DNA of 64,000 nt from NCBI GenBank assembly GCA_001799395.1, contig MGTJ01000233.1, positions 1 through 64,000 of the forward strand, in the 5' to 3' direction. Below are positions 60,929 through 64,000 of this stretch, in pieces (positions within the stretch are counted from its first letter, which is position 1; every line of letters starts with the position of its first letter). Source of the stretch: Desulfobacterales bacterium RIFOXYA12_FULL_46_15. Its GTDB lineage: Bacteria; Desulfobacterota; Desulfobacteria; Desulfobacterales; Desulfobacteraceae. Below the pieces are notes generated by a model. The model had not been told where the DNA came from. It saw nothing but the letters and a program-made list of their open reading frames with translations, and did no database searches. The position numbers and the translations under genes are program-made.

Positions 60929-63185
60929 AGCATATACCAGTGTGGGAAAATCTTTTCAAAGAATAGACGGTGTGGATAAGGTTACTGGGTCGGCAAAATT
61001 TGCGACAGATCTATCATTTGCTAATATGCTGCATGCACGGTTGCTTCGCAGCCCTCACGCCCATGCCGTTGTCAGGCACATTGATACGTCGGATGCTGAA
61101 AAATTAAACGGAGTCAAGGCATTTGCAACGATTTTTGAAGTTCCCAAAGTGATTCAATACTGGTTCTTTCTGAGAAACGAAAAAAAGAAACAGCAGATGT
61201 TTCTATGCGACAATATTGTCCGTTTTATTGGTGATCCGATTCTTGCCATCGCTGCCACGGATCAGGAAATATTGGAGAACGCCCTTGCCCTTGTAAAAGT
61301 GGAATATGAACCCCTTAAAGCCATTCATGATCCTCTGGATGCCTTGAAGGAAACCGGGGTAACCATCCACAAACAGGGGAATATCGCTTTTAAGGTGAAA
61401 AAAGAATTCGGCAATATAAATGCCGGATTTGAGACTGCCGATGTAATTGTTGAGAATACCTATCACACTTCAAAGCAGAAACATGCAAGTATAGAGCCCA
61501 TTGGCACCTGTGTGGCCGATTTTCAATCCAACGGCAGGCTGACTCTGTATTCTTCCACCCAACTGCCGCACTGGAGTCAACATTATCTTGCAGAAATACA
61601 CGGCCTCTCCCTGAACGCCGTCAGGGTGATAAAACCGTACACAGGAGGTGCTTTCGGCGGCAGATGCGGCCTCATCCACGGCCTGGAAGCCATGTGCAGT
61701 GTTCTTTCCCGCAAAACCTTAAGACCAGTTAAGATGTCATTTTCCAGGACGGAAGATTTTTCTGCCACGGAGAGCCGTCATCCCATGACTATCCGTATGA
61801 AAACCGGAGCAACAAAAGAGGGTATCCTGGTGGCCAATGAAGTAGATATCCTTTCTGATACAGGGGCTTATGGTACTCACTACATCGGCGTGATAGCAGA
61901 TTGCCTGTCAACAGGGGTAGGCTTGTATAAAATCCCCCATTACAGTTTTCAAGGCACGGTTGTATACACAAACAAATCCATGAGTGGTGCGCTTCGGGGA
62001 TATGGAAACCCACAGATGAATTTTGCCCAGGAATCACAAATGGATATCATTGCTCAAAAAATCAATCTGGACCCAATGGAATTCAGGCTCAAAAATTACC
62101 GCCCGGCAGGTGAAATGGACCCTGTATTAAACGGGATGATCCTGAGCAACGGGCTTGAAGAATGCCTTAAAAAAGGGGCAGCCTCTTCAGGATGGAAAGA
62201 AAAAAGAGTCCGGCCTCCCGGTCACGGCCCCCTGAAAAAGGGTATCGGTCTTTCCATCATGCTTCACGGTACAGGCGCTGCAAGGGCCTTGCCTGATCCA
62301 GGTTCTGCAACCATTATGATCCATTCGGACGGTACGGCATGCCTTATGACAGCGGCTGCCGACGAAGGGCAGGGGAGCCGAACCGTGCTGGCCCAGGTTG
62401 CATCCCAGATCCTTGGTATTGATTTTAAAGACATCCGGGTTTCAGACACAGATACGGATATCACCCCCCTTGACTGTGGCACCCACGGCAGCCGACAGGC
62501 CTATTGCGGCGGTCTGGCAGTCCGGGATGCAGCCGTTCAGGCCCGGGAAAAGATTCTGGTCCATGCCGGGAATATTCTTAAAACAAAAAGCAATCAGCTT
62601 AGGATTGAAAGCGGGATCATCTTTGATGCATTCAACCTGGACAACAAAATATCCATGAAAGACCTGATGCAGAAAATTCAAATCCAGGATATGGGAATAT
62701 GCGCCCAGATTATTGGTTCAGCCAGCGGTATCGCTCCAGCCATGCCCGGGTATTACGGTGCGGTTTTTGCAGAAGTGGAGGTCAATATCAGAACCGGTGA
62801 AGTAAAAGTCTTAAGATTGACCAGTGCCTATGATGTCGGCAAAGCCATAAACCCTGAGCTGGTAAGAGGGCAGATTGTCGGCGGAGGGGTCATGGGGATT
62901 GGGTTTGCCCTGACCGAAGGGCTTCTGCTTGATAAGGGTCACATCGTTAATCCGGGGTTTTCAGACTACCGCCTGCTGAGAGCCTGTGATGTGCCTCCCG
63001 TGATACCGATTATAGTGGAATCAAATGAACCCACAGGCCCGTTCGGCGCCAAAGGAATAGGGGAGGGTGCAATGGTCAATGTCGCCTCTGCCGTTGCCAA
63101 CGCAATATATCATGCGGTAGGGGTAAGGCTGACCGATTTGTGCATGACCTCTGAAAAAATACTTGGAGAATTACAAAAACACTGA
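60921..63185 (+). CDS. Xanthine dehydrogenase-family molybdenum-binding subunit
   Basis: A 754-residue catalytic subunit of an aldehyde/xanthine/aromatic hydroxylase. It begins with VGKSFQRIDGVDKVTGSAKFATDL, contains GGAFGGRCGLIHGLEA (cofactor loop) and SGALRGYGNPQMNF, and ends with PFGAKGIGEGAMVNVASAVANA, which holds the catalytic glutamate region GEG. The substrate is unclear: members act on purines, nicotinate, aldehydes or aromatic thioesters. No XdhC-type maturation gene is next to it in the window. The TetR gene upstream is the likely regulator. Confidence 0.9.
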   Translation: MTEAYTSVGKSFQRIDGVDKVTGSAKFATDLSFANMLHARLLRSPHAHAVVRHIDTSDAEKLNGVKAFATIFEVPKVIQYWFFLRNEKKKQQMFLCDNIVRFIGDPILAIAATDQEILENALALVKVEYEPLKAIHDPLDALKETGVTIHKQGNIAFKVKKEFGNINAGFETADVIVENTYHTSKQKHASIEPIGTCVADFQSNGRLTLYSSTQLPHWSQHYLAEIHGLSLNAVRVIKPYTGGAFGGRCGLIHGLEAMCSVLSRKTLRPVKMSFSRTEDFSATESRHPMTIRMKTGATKEGILVANEVDILSDTGAYGTHYIGVIADCLSTGVGLYKIPHYSFQGTVVYTNKSMSGALRGYGNPQMNFAQESQMDIIAQKINLDPMEFRLKNYRPAGEMDPVLNGMILSNGLEECLKKGAASSGWKEKRVRPPGHGPLKKGIGLSIMLHGTGAARALPDPGSATIMIHSDGTACLMTAAADEGQGSRTVLAQVASQILGIDFKDIRVSDTDTDITPLDCGTHGSRQAYCGGLAVRDAAVQAREKILVHAGNILKTKSNQLRIESGIIFDAFNLDNKISMKDLMQKIQIQDMGICAQIIGSASGIAPAMPGYYGAVFAEVEVNIRTGEVKVLRLTSAYDVGKAINPELVRGQIVGGGVMGIGFALTEGLLLDKGHIVNPGFSDYRLLRACDVPPVIPIIVESNEPTGPFGAKGIGEGAMVNVASAVANAIYHAVGVRLTDLCMTSEKILGELQKH

Positions 63186-63197
63186 TAGATCAGGGAA

Positions 63198-64000
63198 ATG
63201 ATAAAGACACGTATCGCATTTGAACTTGAAGTTTTATTTAAATATGATTTTTTTTCAGATTTGGATTATTTTTCAGCAAAATCCATGGCTGCTGCCTTTA
63301 ATGAAAAAGATCCTGTTGTAATTGCCTCCAGCGCCCTTATTTCCAGATCATTGTTTGAGGGACATATTTGTCTTGAAATTTTTTCCCTGGCAGGCCTGCA
63401 AAAGCCTTTGAGCGATGACGGCCGTATCGGTTTTGAATACCCTAAAGCCGATGCCTGGATAAACTCACTAAAAAATTCTTCAATGGTTTCAAATGATTGT
63501 CACACCCCCCTGGTTCTGGATTCAGGCTCTAAACTGTATTTTGCAAGATATTTTGATTTTCAAAATCGTTTGGTAGACAATATTGCCCAACGGGTTTCTT
63601 TCCCTGTTCCCTTGAGGGAAAAACCTCTGATAAATGAAATCCTTGAGGAATTTTTCCCATATGAGGATGAACATTGCCGGCCCCAGAAAATAGCAGTGGA
63701 AAATGCCCTGTTAAAACCATTCACGATTATTTCAGGAGGGCCTGGCACTGGAAAGACTTTTGTCATCAGTATTATCAGAAAAGCATTATCCCTATATGCA
63801 AAGAAAAAGGGGTTGGCTGAGCAACGTGTCATTTGTTTGGCTCCCACCGGAAAAGCCTCATCCAAACTGGATGAGGGGAGCACGATTCATTCGGCATTAA
63901 AGCCGATGCCAAACAGCCCCGGTTTCCATCATAATAAAATGAATCCCATGAATAAAGATATCGTGATTATTGATGAAGCATCCATGATCGATCTTCCTTT
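63198..64000 (+). CDS. recD: Exodeoxyribonuclease V alpha subunit RecD, N-terminal part
   Basis: An ATG at 63198 opens a frame that runs to the window's right edge (267 codons). The N-terminal 170 residues fit the RecD N-terminal region, Walker A GGPGTGKT is at residues 180-187, then LAPTGKASSKL, and IVIIDEASMIDLP (Walker B) at the end. RecD is the 5'-3' helicase of RecBCD. GATCAGGGAA precedes the ATG. No recB or recC lies upstream; whether they follow cannot be seen. Confidence 0.88.
   Translation, partial: MIKTRIAFELEVLFKYDFFSDLDYFSAKSMAAAFNEKDPVVIASSALISRSLFEGHICLEIFSLAGLQKPLSDDGRIGFEYPKADAWINSLKNSSMVSNDCHTPLVLDSGSKLYFARYFDFQNRLVDNIAQRVSFPVPLREKPLINEILEEFFPYEDEHCRPQKIAVENALLKPFTIISGGPGTGKTFVISIIRKALSLYAKKKGLAEQRVICLAPTGKASSKLDEGSTIHSALKPMPNSPGFHHNKMNPMNKDIVIIDEASMIDLP

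Noticed and set aside
1..64000. CRISPR arrays, IS elements, prophage or integron signals
   Set aside because: No regularly spaced repeats, transposase or integrase genes or terminal inverted repeats were seen; tRNA-Gly and tRNA-Sec show no adjacent integrase or duplicated 3' end.

Overview
The window looks like a chromosomal segment from an anaerobic, sulfate-reducer-like deltaproteobacterium (Desulfobacteraceae-type; inferred from gene content, no search was run). Pointers are a periplasmic nitrate reductase operon with multihaem cytochromes and an NrfC/NrfD-type membrane module, a selenocysteine tRNA together with an in-frame-UGA radical SAM gene, sigma-54/two-component regulation, a molybdenum hydroxylase, and recA immediately followed by alaS. 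I saw no prophage, insertion sequence, CRISPR array, rRNA operon or replication origin.

Layout. 1-4.4 kb: mixed small genes (AMMECR1 protein, TrpR-like regulator, NUDIX protein, ornithine-cyclodeaminase homologue, tRNA-Gly, NAD-dependent epimerase/reductase). 4.4-14 kb, minus strand: a compact run reading M23 peptidase, secA, clpS, clpA, aat, lgt, fxsA, nitroreductase, HDOD protein; it joins protein export and the bacterial N-degron pathway. 14-18.3 kb, minus: a four-gene Aap-type amino-acid ABC transporter with a hairpin after the binding-protein gene. 18.5-23.5 kb: haemolysin-III protein, NUDIX hydrolase, M48 peptidase with TPRs, a probable lipoprotein with a hidden start, an IscU-like protein and KhpA. 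23.6 kb: tRNA-Sec. 23.8-32.4 kb, plus: M20 peptidase, larC, pgpA, recA, alaS, yejB, yejE. 32.4-34 kb: YitT-like membrane protein and a SLOG-like protein.

34-43 kb is the most unusual region. Two universal-stress-protein loci are each preceded by a sigma-54-type promoter (TGGTATG...TGCT) and by related upstream DNA. Between them, on the opposite strand, lies a Lon protease that lacks its N-terminal substrate domain and carries a complete response-regulator receiver domain in front of its AAA+ module. The second locus continues into a 28-residue membrane peptide and an SLC13-family transporter, then a membrane histidine kinase and a sigma-54 activator whose receiver closely resembles the one in Lon. 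The simplest reading is one regulon in which a kinase controls both transcription and proteolysis; this is inference.

43-49 kb: C_GCAxxG protein, small secreted protein, chemoreceptor, RapA-like SNF2 ATPase and an unrecognised partner. 49-57.1 kb: nap region (napH-like, mobB, napD, napA, two tetrahaem cytochromes, NrfC-like ferredoxin, NrfD-like quinol module). 57.1-58.4 kb, minus: ArsS as a probable selenoprotein plus its AhpD-like companion. 58.5-63.2 kb: TetR regulator divergent from a three-subunit xanthine-dehydrogenase-family enzyme with a perfect palindrome between them. The window ends inside recD.
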